A DNA stretch of 64,000 bases from Agrobacterium genomosp. 13 str. CFBP 6927 (GCA_900012615.1 LT009757.1:1-64000); one strand, 5' to 3'; positions 35,403-45,620 are shown, counted from the first letter of the stretch. Made by a program: numbers and translations. The notes: a model not told the origin generated them from the sequence alone.

Positions 35403-38400
35403 ATGAATTTATTGGCGACGGGACAAAAATCCGGTAGTCGCGCAGGGCGTTTGAGGCTGGCGGCATTCTGCGCATCGCTGGCGTGCTCCGTCTCGTTTTA
35501 CGCTCACACCCAGGTTCACGCGCAGGAGCTGCGCCAATTCTCCATTCCCGCGGGATCGCTTGACGTGGCGCTGACGCGATTTGGTGCGTCAAGCGGCATA
35601 CAGATTTTCTACGATGCGTCTTTGACAACGGGGCTGAAAACTTCCGGCGCGGCGGGAGCCCTTCAACCGCGCGAGGCGCTCGGCAAGCTTCTGGACGGCA
35701 CCGGCCTGAGCTTTCGCTTTACTGCGCCCGATCGCGTGACGGTCTCCAACGCCTCACAGGCGCCGCAAGCGACCGCGGCGGATGGTACAGTCGCGCTGGA
35801 GACAATCACCGTCACCGGCAAAAGCGGGCGATACGGCAGTCCCGACGCGCCCTACGGAACCGACGCCCCCACGGCCTATATTTCGGGCGAGGACATCGAC
35901 CGTTTTCGCGGCTCCAGCCCGGCTGACATGTTTCGCGGAACGGCGGGCGTCATGTCCGGCGAGGCGCGCAACGGCGCGGGCGCCATCGACGTCAATATTC
36001 GCGGCATGCAGGGAATGGGCCGCGTCGCCACGACGATAGACGGCGCCGAGAATTCCGTGACGGTCTATCAGGGCTATCAGGGCGTCTCTAACCGCACCTA
36101 TGTCGATCCCGATTTCATCGCCGGCGTCGACATTACCAAGGGGGCAGACGCCGCTTCCTTCGGCAATGCCGGCTCGGTCGCGATGAGGACGGTCAGTGCC
36201 GATGACATCGTCAAGGACGGCGAGAAATGGGGCCTCAAGGTCAAAGGCGGTTTTGGCACCAATTCGTCAAGCCCGAAGGATGGCGCGCTGGGCGGCTACA
36301 GCTACCAGTCCGGCGTGGGCACCGCGACACCATCTGCCGACGGGATGGATCGTCCCGCCTTCCTCAAGCCGACGACCGGCTCAGGCAGTGTGATCGGCGC
36401 CTATAAGGGCGAGGACATCGATGTCGTTGCGGGTTATGCGCATCGTCGCCAGGGCAATTATCACGCCGGCAGCCACGGCCCCGTCGCCTCCCCGAAAAAC
36501 ATTGGCAACACGAAATATTGGGGCGGCATTCTTCCCAACACGATGATCAATGAAGGCCTGGTCAACTATCGCGGGGGTGAGGAAGTCCTCAACACCGAGC
36601 TGGAAACGCAATCTCTTCTGGCAAAAGTGACCGCACGCCTTTCGGACGACCAGACATTCCAGATCGGTTATATGGGATATAGAAGCGAGGCCGGGGACCG
36701 GCTTGCCTCGCGGCTGACCTCGAATACCGGACAGGCGCAGCAACAGGAACAGACGGTCAGCACCAGCCTCGACACGTTCACGGCGAGATACAACTGGAAC
36801 CCCGAGGATAATGATCTCATCGACTTCAAGTCGAATTTCTACTTCAACCATCTCGAAGTCCGAAATCCCGTGCGCGGCGGGCGAGGACTGACGCCCGAAA
36901 AAATCGGCCTGCCATCCGGTTTCCGGGTCGGCACCGACACCAATATGTGGGGAGCCGAAATTACCAACCGCTCGCAATTCAGCTCGGATTACGGTGACCT
37001 CGATCTGAACTACGGCATTTCCTACCGGGCCGAGGACACCAATGGCAGCGAGCACGCCGCTGTTCTTGAGGGTTGGCTGACGCCGCGCGATGCCATTCGT
37101 CATGAAGGTGCCGCTTTCGCCAAGGCGGCCTACAAGCCCGTTGACTGGCTTACCCTCAATGGCGGCCTGCGATACTCGCATTATTGGCTCAAGGATCGAT
37201 TTGACCCTTACGAAAAATATCAGGCCCAGGGCAAACCCATTGGCCTGACGGTGGATGACGGGGGATTCAGCCCGTCTGCCGGCGTGACCGTGGAACCGTT
37301 CGACAATACGCAGTTCTACGCCAACTATTCGAATACGCTCAGATCGCCATCCATCATCGAATCCGTCTCCGCCTTCAACAGCGTGATCGCCAATGCCGGC
37401 GTCCAGCCGGAACGGTCCAGCAACTGGGAAATCGGCACCAACATCATTCGCGACGGCATTCTGTCCGACGACGATACCGCCATGATCAAGTTCGGTTATT
37501 TCAATTGGGACGTGAAGAATTACATATCGCGCACGGTGGTGACCGAACCGGTGCTGACCCTCAATATCGGCAACATTCCCCGGGCTAAATTTTCAGGTCT
37601 CGAACTCTCCGGCCGTTACACCAATGGCGGCTTTTCGGCGGACCTTTCGGCCAATTATTTCCTGAACGTCGAATATTGCCGCACGACCCAGACCTGCGAC
37701 AGCAAGTCCCTCTACGGCGACTATGCGACCAACCATGTTCAGCCGGAATATACGGTGGACCTGACGCTCTCGCAGAAATTCCTCGAGGACCGGCTGACGG
37801 TCGGCGGCCGCATCTCCTATGTCGGTCCGCGCGCCATCGGACATGGCGATGTCACGGCGCAGGGCGCCTCCGAATTCATCGCTCTCGTGGACTGGGAACC
37901 CTATACGCTTGTCGACCTGTTTACCGAATACAAGATCAACGACAACATGACCGCGAGCCTGCGCGTGGAAAACCTGTTCGATCGTTTCTATGTCGATCCT
38001 CTCGGCCTTGTCACGCAGCCGGGACCGGGCCGGACGATCTATGCCAGCCTCACGGCAACCATTGGCGGCGGTGAAGCCCTGCCCGGCCTTTCCCCCTTCA
38101 GCAGCCCGACGGACAGCGCCTTCGTTCGCGACTGGACCGGCTTTAATGTGGGTGCTCATGCGGGCGGCGATTTCCTGAATATCGCGGGAAATACGACCTC
38201 TCTGGATGGAACGTTCAGCGATGCAGCCGCGCGGGAATCTGCCGATTTCAACATGCGCGGCGGCGCATTCGGGCTGCATGCGGGTTATGACCGCCAGCTC
38301 GAAAACGGCTTTGTCGTCGGCGTCGAGGCCGATTACACCAAAACCTATCTTCGCGGCATCGAGAAGTTCGGTTCCACCGATGCCACATTGGCGAAAAACG

Positions 38401-38990
38401 GACATGTGGACGCAACCACCAGCTACGACATCGACTGGACTGCCGGGTTGCGGGCAAAACTCGGATATGCCGTCAACGACAGGCTGCTGGTTTATTCGAC
38501 CGCCGGTCTGGCGCTTGCCCGGGAAACCCAAAGGCGCGACCAGTATGTCTCAGACAGTGCGAGCGCTACCAACCCCATGGGTTCCGAAACAACGGCATTC
38601 TTCGTAGAGAAGGCTTCGGGCACGCGAACCGGCTTCACCATCGGGCTCGGCGCGGAATATGCCCTGAACGAAAACTGGTCGATCAGGGCGGATTACAGCT
38701 ACAGCCATTTCCGCGCCAAGTCCTTCAAGTTCAAGAATGCCCGCGCCGGCACCGGCAAGGACTACCAGACCAGCGAGCAGACCGGCACCGAGATGATCGA
38801 CCCCGGTTTGGCCAATGATCCCAATATGGCCTGGCTTTGCGCCATCTATCCGGAAGTTTGCGCTCCCTATGAATCGCCGGTTTACGAATATGTCGACCAC
38901 GCCGGCACTTCGGGAATAACAAACGGCCGCAACGCGTCGAATTCGCTGAACATGCATGCCATCAAGGTCGGGCTGAACTATCGCTTTTAA
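35403..38990 (+). CDS. TonB-dependent receptor fused to Omp25-like barrel
   Basis: A 1195-residue outer-membrane protein, far longer than usual receptors (700-850). It has a signal peptide ending near HAQA (about residue 40), an STN domain at about 45-110 (QFSIPAGSLDVALTRFGASSG), a TonB-box-like ETITVTG near 136-142, a plug with VNIRGMQGMGRVATTIDGAEN, and a 22-strand barrel to about 890 with LRSPSIIESVSAFNSVI and GVQPERSSNWEIGTN, resembling the FRAP/NPNL regions of haem/haemoglobin-type receptors. The TonB barrel end (ASLTATIGG) is followed by a separate domain at about 905-1195 with WTGFNVGAHAGGDF, GLHAGYDRQLENGFVVGVEADY and the terminal KVGLNYRF. This matches Omp25/Omp31-type outer-membrane beta-barrels. 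Two barrels in one chain is unusual. Confidence 0.9.
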   Translation: MNLLATGQKSGSRAGRLRLAAFCASLACSVSFYAHTQVHAQELRQFSIPAGSLDVALTRFGASSGIQIFYDASLTTGLKTSGAAGALQPREALGKLLDGTGLSFRFTAPDRVTVSNASQAPQATAADGTVALETITVTGKSGRYGSPDAPYGTDAPTAYISGEDIDRFRGSSPADMFRGTAGVMSGEARNGAGAIDVNIRGMQGMGRVATTIDGAENSVTVYQGYQGVSNRTYVDPDFIAGVDITKGADAASFGNAGSVAMRTVSADDIVKDGEKWGLKVKGGFGTNSSSPKDGALGGYSYQSGVGTATPSADGMDRPAFLKPTTGSGSVIGAYKGEDIDVVAGYAHRRQGNYHAGSHGPVASPKNIGNTKYWGGILPNTMINEGLVNYRGGEEVLNTELETQSLLAKVTARLSDDQTFQIGYMGYRSEAGDRLASRLTSNTGQAQQQEQTVSTSLDTFTARYNWNPEDNDLIDFKSNFYFNHLEVRNPVRGGRGLTPEKIGLPSGFRVGTDTNMWGAEITNRSQFSSDYGDLDLNYGISYRAEDTNGSEHAAVLEGWLTPRDAIRHEGAAFAKAAYKPVDWLTLNGGLRYSHYWLKDRFDPYEKYQAQGKPIGLTVDDGGFSPSAGVTVEPFDNTQFYANYSNTLRSPSIIESVSAFNSVIANAGVQPERSSNWEIGTNIIRDGILSDDDTAMIKFGYFNWDVKNYISRTVVTEPVLTLNIGNIPRAKFSGLELSGRYTNGGFSADLSANYFLNVEYCRTTQTCDSKSLYGDYATNHVQPEYTVDLTLSQKFLEDRLTVGGRISYVGPRAIGHGDVTAQGASEFIALVDWEPYTLVDLFTEYKINDNMTASLRVENLFDRFYVDPLGLVTQPGPGRTIYASLTATIGGGEALPGLSPFSSPTDSAFVRDWTGFNVGAHAGGDFLNIAGNTTSLDGTFSDAAARESADFNMRGGAFGLHAGYDRQLENGFVVGVEADYTKTYLRGIEKFGSTDATLAKNGHVDATTSYDIDWTAGLRAKLGYAVNDRLLVYSTAGLALARETQRRDQYVSDSASATNPMGSETTAFFVEKASGTRTGFTIGLGAEYALNENWSIRADYSYSHFRAKSFKFKNARAGTGKDYQTSEQTGTEMIDPGLANDPNMAWLCAIYPEVCAPYESPVYEYVDHAGTSGITNGRNASNSLNMHAIKVGLNYRF

Positions 38991-39002
38991 GCCCCCTTGC
39001 AA

Positions 39003-39044
39003 CCTCCTGAGCTGCGTTCCGCCCCCGGAGCGCGGTTCAGGAGG
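39003..39044. terminator. Bidirectional hairpin between receptor and lipoprotein genes
   Basis: CCTCCTGA (39003-39010) pairs with TCAGGAGG (39037-39044), with further TGCG/CGCG pairing inside. It lies between two convergent genes and overlaps the stop of the lipoprotein gene, so it can serve as a shared terminator. Confidence 0.55.
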
Positions 39045-39450
39045 CCGGACGATTTAGAATATTTTCGCAACTGGCCGGATTACCAATGATCTCGCTCGTC
39101 CTGATGGTGGAGGCGGCGTCCGCAGTGATCTTGATGATGCAGTCACGGCGGTGCTCCTTGATCTTCATGCCCTCGGTTTCCGATATCTGCGCCTGGCCAT
39201 TGACGGTTTTATATTCGCGCCTGTTGCTGAGGCCCGCATAGGTCTCGACATCGACCTTCAGCCAATAGGATTCGGTTGCGCCGTTTTCGATGATGACCTT
39301 GTTCGGACGGCCAAGTCTGGCGATGGCGGCATCGCGGGGCTGTCCCACAAAGCCTGCGACGGTGCGGGAAATCTCCGTCTGCCCGGTGGAGGAACAGGCG
39401 CTGACGATTGCCAGCGCAGCCGTAAGGCATCCGGTTTCAAGCCATCTCAT
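39037..39450 (-). CDS. Small lipoprotein, unknown function
   Basis: A 137-residue protein beginning MRWLETGCLTAALAIVSACS, a lipoprotein signal with lipobox IVSAC (Cys at about residue 19). The mature part has a repeat-like SmpA/BamE-style opening (TVAGFVGQPRDAAIARLGRP), with YWLKVDVETYAG later, and is otherwise unrecognised. It is probably anchored in the outer membrane. A longer frame starts 51 bases upstream but would precede the signal peptide. It is a single gene, not clearly linked to its neighbours. Confidence 0.72.
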   Translation of the reverse strand: MRWLETGCLTAALAIVSACSSTGQTEISRTVAGFVGQPRDAAIARLGRPNKVIIENGATESYWLKVDVETYAGLSNRREYKTVNGQAQISETEGMKIKEHRRDCIIKITADAASTIRTSEIIGNPASCENILNRPAS

Positions 39451-39599
39451 TTTTAATGCTTCCCCTCGTAAAATGCCTGTGGTCGCACAAGACGCGACCA
39501 TGGCCCGGGCGCAAATCTAGGGTCGATGGTTTGCCGCTGGAAGGAGGCGCAAACGAAATGCCGATCAACTTGTTATGATCGGCTTAAAATGACAGTCGC

Positions 39600-40517
39600 C
39601 TACCTGTTGCGAAACACGGTGCAGGGAACGCCGGCCTGCCGGATTGCACCGCAAAGCTTATTGGCTTCACCACGTGTTTCGCGGCCGATGCGGGCGGCAT
39701 AACGCGGGCGCGAACCGAAATTCCCGCCGCGTTGGCGCACGATCAAGGCTCGTTCAGCGTTAAGAGGCTCCGCCAGCTGACCTATCGCGCGGGTGAAAAG
39801 CCGGTTTGCCACCGCCGGATTATAATGCGCTGCAAGCTGCACGCCCCAGGGCGCCCAGTCGGCCGAGGAAATCAGCACGGGATCGTTCATGGTGCGGGTA
39901 TCGGCCAGCTTCAGGCAGGCATCGATGAAGGACCTGTTGTCATCCAGCGCCGGGGCCGCTTTTTCCGGCGGATTGTCCTTCCAGCTTTCCACGGGGTATC
40001 CGGTAATCGCAAACACGTAATCCCGGGTTTCCATCGGCAGGCGGCCGGTGGCGATGAATGTCCGCAATCCCGCCTCGCCCGCATTATAGGCCGCCGCCGC
40101 GAGACCAAAATTGCCGAATTGCGTGTTCAGCTCCGACAGATAACGCGAGGATGCCTCAAGCGCGGCGATGATGTTGAAACTGTCTTCAAGGCCGCGCAGC
40201 CTTGCCGTGCCCGGCATGAACTGGGCGATACCCTCAGCGCCCTTCGGGCTCACCGCATCGGCCCGGAACAGGCTTTCCCGCCAGATCAGCCGCGCGAAAT
40301 AATCCGGCGGAACGGCATGACGCCCGGCCAGAACCTCAATGGCATGGCAAAGATCATTATTGTAGCTGCCGACGCGGATGCACAGTTCCGGCGCGACATC
40401 ATGGCTGTAGGCGCAGATTGTTTTTTCCTTTGCCGGCTGGTCAGCACCGGTCGGACCGGAGGTGACGGCCAGCAGACAGAAGGCAAGAGCCAGACGGCTT
40501 GTCGATATCCCTGCCAA
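39600..40517 (-). CDS. Lytic transglycosylase with SLT and SPOR-like domains
   Basis: A periplasmic murein hydrolase of about 305 residues. The SLT catalytic domain has LIWRESLFRADAVSPKGAEGIAQFMPGTARLRG (catalytic Glu in WRES) and AAAAYNAGEAGLRTFI. The C-terminal 35 residues (ARIGRETRGEANKLCGAIRQ..., VPCTVFRN) look like a SPOR peptidoglycan-binding motif. It cleaves the MurNAc-GlcNAc bond to give anhydro-muropeptides. The start is uncertain: TTG at 40517 gives a standard signal peptide (MAGISTSRLALAFCLLAVTS) with GGGGA upstream; a TTG at 40571 would add 18 residues. No ATG is available. Confidence 0.88.
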   Translation of the reverse strand: MAGISTSRLALAFCLLAVTSGPTGADQPAKEKTICAYSHDVAPELCIRVGSYNNDLCHAIEVLAGRHAVPPDYFARLIWRESLFRADAVSPKGAEGIAQFMPGTARLRGLEDSFNIIAALEASSRYLSELNTQFGNFGLAAAAYNAGEAGLRTFIATGRLPMETRDYVFAITGYPVESWKDNPPEKAAPALDDNRSFIDACLKLADTRTMNDPVLISSADWAPWGVQLAAHYNPAVANRLFTRAIGQLAEPLNAERALIVRQRGGNFGSRPRYAARIGRETRGEANKLCGAIRQAGVPCTVFRNR

Positions 40518-40686
40518 GCGAAGGTCCCCGAAAACTCCAAACGCGATGCGCCGATTATCAGCCAATCGCAACGATATGCCCAGACCTTTGGCTGTTCTTC
40601 AATGGAAGTTTCGGTCGGGCCTCATTCCCGTGCCTGTCACGGGAATGAGGAAGCCCAGACCGGAAAGCGCGCATTCGCGAAGTGCT

Positions 40687-42468
40687 CTAGAAGTCCTGCC
40701 ACTCTTCGCGATCGACGGCGACGGCGGCGGAACCGCGTGACGCAAGCGGGCGGGATGCGGGACGGCGGGCACCGGCCGGCGCGGTTTCCTGCGGGCTGCG
40801 CCGTAAAGAGGATGTCGATCGCGGCGTGTCATCGAAGCGGAACTGCCCGAGAAGTTCGAACAGGGCCGCCGCTTCCCGCGCGAGGCTGTGGCTCGCCGCC
40901 GTCTGCTCCTCCACCATCGCGGCGTTCTGCTGCGTTCCCTGATCGACGGTGTTGACCGCCTGGTTGATTTCAGCGAGTGCGGTGGACTGTTCGCGTGCGG
41001 CATCGACAATCGCCACGACATTGGTGTTGATATCGCGCACCTGCGCGGCGATTTCCTGCAGGGCGGAACCCGCTCTGGTGACGAGGCCGACGCCGTTTTC
41101 CACCTGCGCGCCGGATGCGTTGATGAGGCTCTTGATTTCCTTGGCAGCTGTCGCCGAGCGTTGCGCGAGCTCACGGACCTCCTGCGCCACCACCGCAAAC
41201 CCCTTGCCCGCCTCACCGGCGCGTGCGGCTTCGACGCCCGCATTCAGCGCCAGAAGATTGGTCTGAAAGGCAATTTCATCGATCACGCCGATGATATTGG
41301 ATATTTCCCGTGATGATTTTTCGATCTGGTCCATCGCGCCGATCGCATCGCGCACCACCTGGCCCGAATGCTCGGCATGGTCGCGGGCGCGGGCGACAAT
41401 CTTTCCGGCCTCTTCCGCCCGCCGGCTGGAATCGTTGACGGCAGTGGTGATCTCTTCAAGGGCTGCGGCCGTTTCCTCGATCGAGGCTGCCTGCTGTTCC
41501 GTGCGTCTGGCAAGATCATCGGCCGCCGAGCGTATTTCATTCGAGCCGGAAGAAATGGCGCCGGCATTCTCCGACACCAGCGTCATGGCCTTTTTCAGCT
41601 TTTCCGAGGCGGCGTTGAAATCCGTCCGCAATCGTTCAAGCGAAGGGATAAAGGGCTTGTCGATGCTTTGTGAAAGATCCCCCTCGGCCAGTTCAGTCAG
41701 GGACTGCGCAAGCTTTTCGACATTTTCCACCCGGCCGGTCACGTCGGTCGCGAATTTGACGACCTTGAACACCCTGCCGTTCAAATCGAAGATCGGATTA
41801 TAGGAGGCCTGAATGAAAACCCTGCGGCCACCCTTGCCAAGCCGCATGAATTCATCCGCCACGAGATCGCCGCCGGCAAGCCTTTTCCAGAATTGCGCAT
41901 AGTCGGCAGATTGCGTGTAGGCCGGCTCGCAGAACATTGAATGATGCCTGCCCTGGACTTCGGCCAGCGAATAACCGAGTGCCGCCAGAAAATTCTCATT
42001 GGCCGTCAGCACCTCGCCGTCCGGCGAGAATTCAATGATGGCCTGCGCCCGCGACAGGGCGTCGATCTTGCCGGCATCTTCCGCCGCCATCAGCTCGCGC
42101 GCGGTAATATCGGTGGCGATCTTGACCACTTTCACCGGCTTGCCGCGACGAAACACCGGATTGTAGGAGGCCTCGATCCAGATTTCCCTGCCGCCCTTGC
42201 CGATGCGCTTATATTGCCGCTGGTCGAACTCGCCCGCCGCAAGCTTTGCCCAGAAGGCCTTGTAGTCCTGCGAAGATACGATGGCGGGCTCGACAAACAT
42301 GCTGTGATGCCTGCCGACGATTTCCGCGAGATCATAACCGAGCGCACGGCAGAAATTCTCGTTGGCAGTGAGAATCTTTCCCGACATATCGAACTCTATG
42401 ATGGCTTGAGATTTGGAAAGTGCGGTCAGAACCGCAAAAGCATTTGCGCCACGATCAAGAAAACTCAC
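40687..42468 (-). CDS. Cytosolic methyl-accepting chemotaxis protein with two PAS domains
   Basis: A 593-residue chemoreceptor with no membrane segment. There are two PAS domains at about 15-125 and 137-245, both with the ANENF...LGY...GRHHSMF pattern. A HAMP-like linker ([15 protein letters not shown]) at about 255-290 precedes the MCP signalling domain, whose tip [20 protein letters not shown] and flanking [21 protein letters not shown] mark the CheA/CheW-contact hairpin. The C-terminus ends EWQDF, matching the xWxxF pentapeptide used to tether CheR/CheB. The PAS pair suggests redox or oxygen/energy sensing. The start is GTG after a GGAGG site. Confidence 0.94.
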   Translation of the reverse strand: MSFLDRGANAFAVLTALSKSQAIIEFDMSGKILTANENFCRALGYDLAEIVGRHHSMFVEPAIVSSQDYKAFWAKLAAGEFDQRQYKRIGKGGREIWIEASYNPVFRRGKPVKVVKIATDITARELMAAEDAGKIDALSRAQAIIEFSPDGEVLTANENFLAALGYSLAEVQGRHHSMFCEPAYTQSADYAQFWKRLAGGDLVADEFMRLGKGGRRVFIQASYNPIFDLNGRVFKVVKFATDVTGRVENVEKLAQSLTELAEGDLSQSIDKPFIPSLERLRTDFNAASEKLKKAMTLVSENAGAISSGSNEIRSAADDLARRTEQQAASIEETAAALEEITTAVNDSSRRAEEAGKIVARARDHAEHSGQVVRDAIGAMDQIEKSSREISNIIGVIDEIAFQTNLLALNAGVEAARAGEAGKGFAVVAQEVRELAQRSATAAKEIKSLINASGAQVENGVGLVTRAGSALQEIAAQVRDINTNVVAIVDAAREQSTALAEINQAVNTVDQGTQQNAAMVEEQTAASHSLAREAAALFELLGQFRFDDTPRSTSSLRRSPQETAPAGARRPASRPLASRGSAAVAVDREEWQDF

Positions 42469-42737
42469 GTGCGATCCTCCGATGGCATCTAAATGGTTTC
42501 CACTGGAAATTATTCGTCAATAATGTTGTTTCATAATTAAATAATACTTAATAATAATTTGATGCTCGCCAAGCAAATCCGCCAGCTCATCGAAAGAGGC
42601 CCGACGAAAAACTTCACGGCCCGCGGATGAAGTCAAATTGATACATATTTGCATTTATATTCCGGGCCCTGAGCGAGTCGAAAAACGCTGCCCCTGACAT
42701 CGGGACGGCAAGGCTCGCCGTCGTCTTTGGGGGAAAT

Positions 42738-43328
42738 ATGATCGATATTATTGCGACGCTCGTCGTCTGGGCATATGTGGCCGGATTTCTGTTTCTGACA
42801 GCGCGGCTGGCGAAACAAACGGGGGAACCGGTCTGGCTTTTTGCAAAGGGCCGCGAGCGGCAGACCCTTCCCGCCATGCTTTTCCGTCTCGCTTTTCTTC
42901 TCGGTGCCATTCTGCCGCTTGTCAGCCTGTGGCTGGGGCCGCAGCAATCCGGCTTTCTTCTGAACCGTTGCGAGCCTGGCCTTACAATCCGTATCGTCGG
43001 TGTGGTGATGGTGCTGGCCGGAGGTCTGATCGCACTTTACGCGCAGCACTACATGGGCAGGTCATGGCGCATCGGCGCGGCCGAAGGCCATCTCGGCGCC
43101 ATCGTGGATACCGGCCCGTTCGGCCTTTCCAGAAACCCGGTCTTCGTCGGGCAGATCGTGCTGTTTGCAGGGCTGGTGCTGGTTTTCACGACGGTTCTGC
43201 AATTTGCAGTCGCCATTGCTCTCATCATCGCCGTGATGCTGCAGGTGAGGATCGAGGAACGGGTGCTGACCAAGGAACTCGGCCCCGCCTATGATGCCTA
43301 TCGGCGCAGGGTCAGGCGCTGGTTGTAA
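42738..43328 (+). CDS. Isoprenylcysteine carboxyl methyltransferase-family membrane protein
   Basis: A 196-residue integral membrane protein with about five helices. The C-terminal half has the ICMT/NnrU-like signature GPFGLSRNPVFVGQIVLFAG and RIEERVLTKELGPAYDAYRRRVRRW, which bind SAM and a lipid acceptor in the family. Bacterial members methylate unknown lipophilic substrates. It is flanked by a chemoreceptor gene (divergent) and a VOC protein gene (same strand, 193 bp downstream). Confidence 0.85.
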   Translation: MIDIIATLVVWAYVAGFLFLTARLAKQTGEPVWLFAKGRERQTLPAMLFRLAFLLGAILPLVSLWLGPQQSGFLLNRCEPGLTIRIVGVVMVLAGGLIALYAQHYMGRSWRIGAAEGHLGAIVDTGPFGLSRNPVFVGQIVLFAGLVLVFTTVLQFAVAIALIIAVMLQVRIEERVLTKELGPAYDAYRRRVRRWL

Positions 43329-43521
43329 CGAGGACTGCGGGCCGGCGTCGCCGTCATGACCCACCCTGCATCCCCGAAAAATTGCGCGGTTGGCCGACCT
43401 TTCCGGAACGTTCGCCCGGCAGCTGCATTCTATGCCGGATGGGAAGCCGGCAACATCCGGCCATTTCCCTGCCGCTCTGAGGCGGGGCGAAAATCTGATT
43501 CCAATCTGGGAGGAACATGTA

Positions 43522-43995
43522 ATGAAGAAGAATATGATCTGTATCTGGTACGACAGGGATGCCGAGGCCGCCGCCAGATTTTATGCCAGCACATTCCCTG
43601 ACAGCGTTGTCAGCAACGTCTACCGGGCACCGAGCGACTATCCCTCCGGTAAGGAAGGCGACGTTTTGATGGTGCAGTTCACCGTTGCCGGCGTCGCCTG
43701 CATTGGGCTCAATGGCGGACCGGCCTTTAAACAGAGCGAGGCCTTCTCGTTTCAGATATCGACTGAAGATCAGGAAGAAACCGACCGCTACTGGAACGCC
43801 ATTGTCGGCAATGGCGGCGAGGAAAGCGCCTGTGGCTGGTGCAAGGACAAATGGGGCATCTCCTGGCAGATCACCCCGCGCGTGCTGATGGAGGCGATGG
43901 CCGCCGGCGGTGCAGAGGCCAAACGCGCCTTTGCCGCCATGATGGACATGAAGAAAATCGATGTCGCCACCATTGAGGCCGCACGCCGCGGTTGA
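43522..43995 (+). CDS. VOC/PhnB-like protein
   Basis: A 157-residue vicinal-oxygen-chelate-fold protein of the PhnB/'3-demethylubiquinone-9 3-methyltransferase' type. It has two beta-alpha-beta repeats: ICIWYDRDAEAAARFYASTFPDS at about 6-28, and later GWCKDKWGISWQITPRVL. The true function is unknown; the methyltransferase name of the family is historical. The start at 43522 is preferred over a longer frame because GGGAGGAACA precedes it. Confidence 0.9.
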   Translation: MKKNMICIWYDRDAEAAARFYASTFPDSVVSNVYRAPSDYPSGKEGDVLMVQFTVAGVACIGLNGGPAFKQSEAFSFQISTEDQEETDRYWNAIVGNGGEESACGWCKDKWGISWQITPRVLMEAMAAGGAEAKRAFAAMMDMKKIDVATIEAARRG

Positions 43996-44100
43996 CACAG
44001 CAACCCTACTCAGCATCAGGTAGAAAAATAATATAAAAACCGTAACGACATGAAAAATAAAAATAAAAACACAAATACGGCTTTTATTGCAGCTGTTTTA

Positions 44101-44122
44101 CCGCGCAGGTTCCCCTGCGCGG
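44101..44122. terminator. Hairpin upstream of ugpB
   Basis: CCGCGCAGG-TTCC-CCTGCGCGG is a perfect 9-bp stem with a 4-nt loop, about 105 bp after the VOC gene stop. It lacks a T tract; it may end the VOC transcript. The surrounding 43996-44256 holds no gene; the AT-rich stretch before the hairpin probably carries promoter signals. Confidence 0.5.
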
Positions 44123-44256
44123 CCAGTCATCATAAAACGTTCAACAAAGTGTAAGCCATCCGTCAAAGACGGCTGCTAGCAGAGCCCGTGGCTTCGTGCT
44201 GTGGACATGATGTCCTTGCCGATCATGCCATCAAATCCATCAACGGGGCTCAACAC

Positions 44257-45600
44257 ATGAAATCTTCCGCTCTGACTTCTTTTGTGGCCGGCGTCGCCAT
44301 AGCGGCCGCCTTCGGCGCTACCGCCGCTCACGCAGAAAAGACCAAGTTCGAATTCTGGTACGGCCTCTCCGGCGATCTCGGCGACCGCGTTCAGGACACC
44401 TGCAAGAAATTCAACGATTCGCAGGCTGAATTCGAAATCGTCTGCACCTCGCAGAACGATTACGACGCCACGCTGCAGAACACCATTGCCGCCTACCGCG
44501 CCAAGAAGCAGCCCGCAATCACGCAGATCTACGATGCCGGCACCCTCGATCTGATGCTCTCCGGCGCTTTTGTTCCGGCCAAGAAGCTGATGGCCGACAA
44601 TGGTTACAAGATCGACTGGAACAATTATTTTCCCGGCATCGCCAATTATTACGCGACGGCTTCGGGCGAGCTGAACTCCTTCCCGTATAATTCTTCCACG
44701 GCGATGTTCTATTACAATATCGACGCCTTCGAGAAAGCCGGTATCACCTTCAAGCCCGACACCTGGGAAGAAGTTGAAGAGGCCGCCAAGAAGCTGAAGA
44801 CTGCCGGTTTCGAATGCCCGCTGGCCTTCAACTTCGACACCTGGATGCTGATGGAGCAGTTCTCCGCCATCCATAACCAGCCGATTGCCACCAAGGGCAA
44901 CGGCTATCAGGGCCTTGACGCCGAACTGACGATCAACAAGACGAAATTCGTCGATCACGTCAAGTTCTTCAAGAAGATGCAGGACGAGAAGCTCTTTGTC
45001 GTCAAGACGAAGCAGCTCGGCATGGACATCCTGCCCGCTTTCACCTCGCAGACCTGCCAGATGTTCATGACCTCCATCGCCAATCACGGCACCGTCGGCA
45101 AGACCATGCCGGAAGGCGTGAAATGGGACGTCGCCATGCTGCCGGTCTGGAAAGGCACCGAGCGCCACAACTCGCTCGTCGGCGGCGCTTCGCTCTGGGT
45201 CATGGCCGGTCGCCCCGACGCAGAATATAAGGGCGCTGCCGCATTCCTGAACTTCATCGCCCAGCCGGAGATGGTTCAGTGGTGGTCCACGGTCACCGGC
45301 TACATCCCGGTCACCAAGACCGGCTTCGACGCCATGAAGGCCAACGGCTTCTACGACAAGGCACCTTACAAGGGCCGTGAAAAGGCGATCGAAAGCCTGA
45401 CGTTTACGCCGCCTTCCGACTATACCCGCGGCATCCGCCTTGGCGGTTTCACCCAGATCCGCAAGGAAGTCGCCACCTCGCTCGAAGCCATCTTCATGCA
45501 AAACGCCGACGTCCAGGCTGAACTGGACAAGGCCGTCGAGCGCTCCAATGCCGCTCTGCGCCGCTTCGAAAAGACCTATGCCGGCGCCAAGCTGAACTAA
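44257..45600 (+). CDS. ugpB: sn-Glycerol-3-phosphate ABC binding protein
   Basis: A 447-residue periplasmic binding protein with a signal peptide ending AATAAHA (about residue 26). The mature part begins EKTKFEFWYGLSGDLGDRVQDTC, the UgpB-type opening, followed by FEIVCTSQNDYDATLQNTIAAYRAKKQPAITQIYDAG. It binds glycerol-3-phosphate and its diesters. It is the first gene of ugpBAEC. The start ATG after ACGGGGCTCAACAC is chosen over a longer frame because the signal peptide begins there. Confidence 0.95.
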   Translation: MKSSALTSFVAGVAIAAAFGATAAHAEKTKFEFWYGLSGDLGDRVQDTCKKFNDSQAEFEIVCTSQNDYDATLQNTIAAYRAKKQPAITQIYDAGTLDLMLSGAFVPAKKLMADNGYKIDWNNYFPGIANYYATASGELNSFPYNSSTAMFYYNIDAFEKAGITFKPDTWEEVEEAAKKLKTAGFECPLAFNFDTWMLMEQFSAIHNQPIATKGNGYQGLDAELTINKTKFVDHVKFFKKMQDEKLFVVKTKQLGMDILPAFTSQTCQMFMTSIANHGTVGKTMPEGVKWDVAMLPVWKGTERHNSLVGGASLWVMAGRPDAEYKGAAAFLNFIAQPEMVQWWSTVTGYIPVTKTGFDAMKANGFYDKAPYKGREKAIESLTFTPPSDYTRGIRLGGFTQIRKEVATSLEAIFMQNADVQAELDKAVERSNAALRRFEKTYAGAKLN

Positions 45601-45620
45601 GCTTCCCGCCCGACTTCGAA

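Noticed and set aside
44120-44145. A CAGTCATCATAAAACG stretch upstream of ugpB looked like a Pho box.
   Set aside because: Only the first half resembles the PhoB half-site; the second half at the required spacing does not match.
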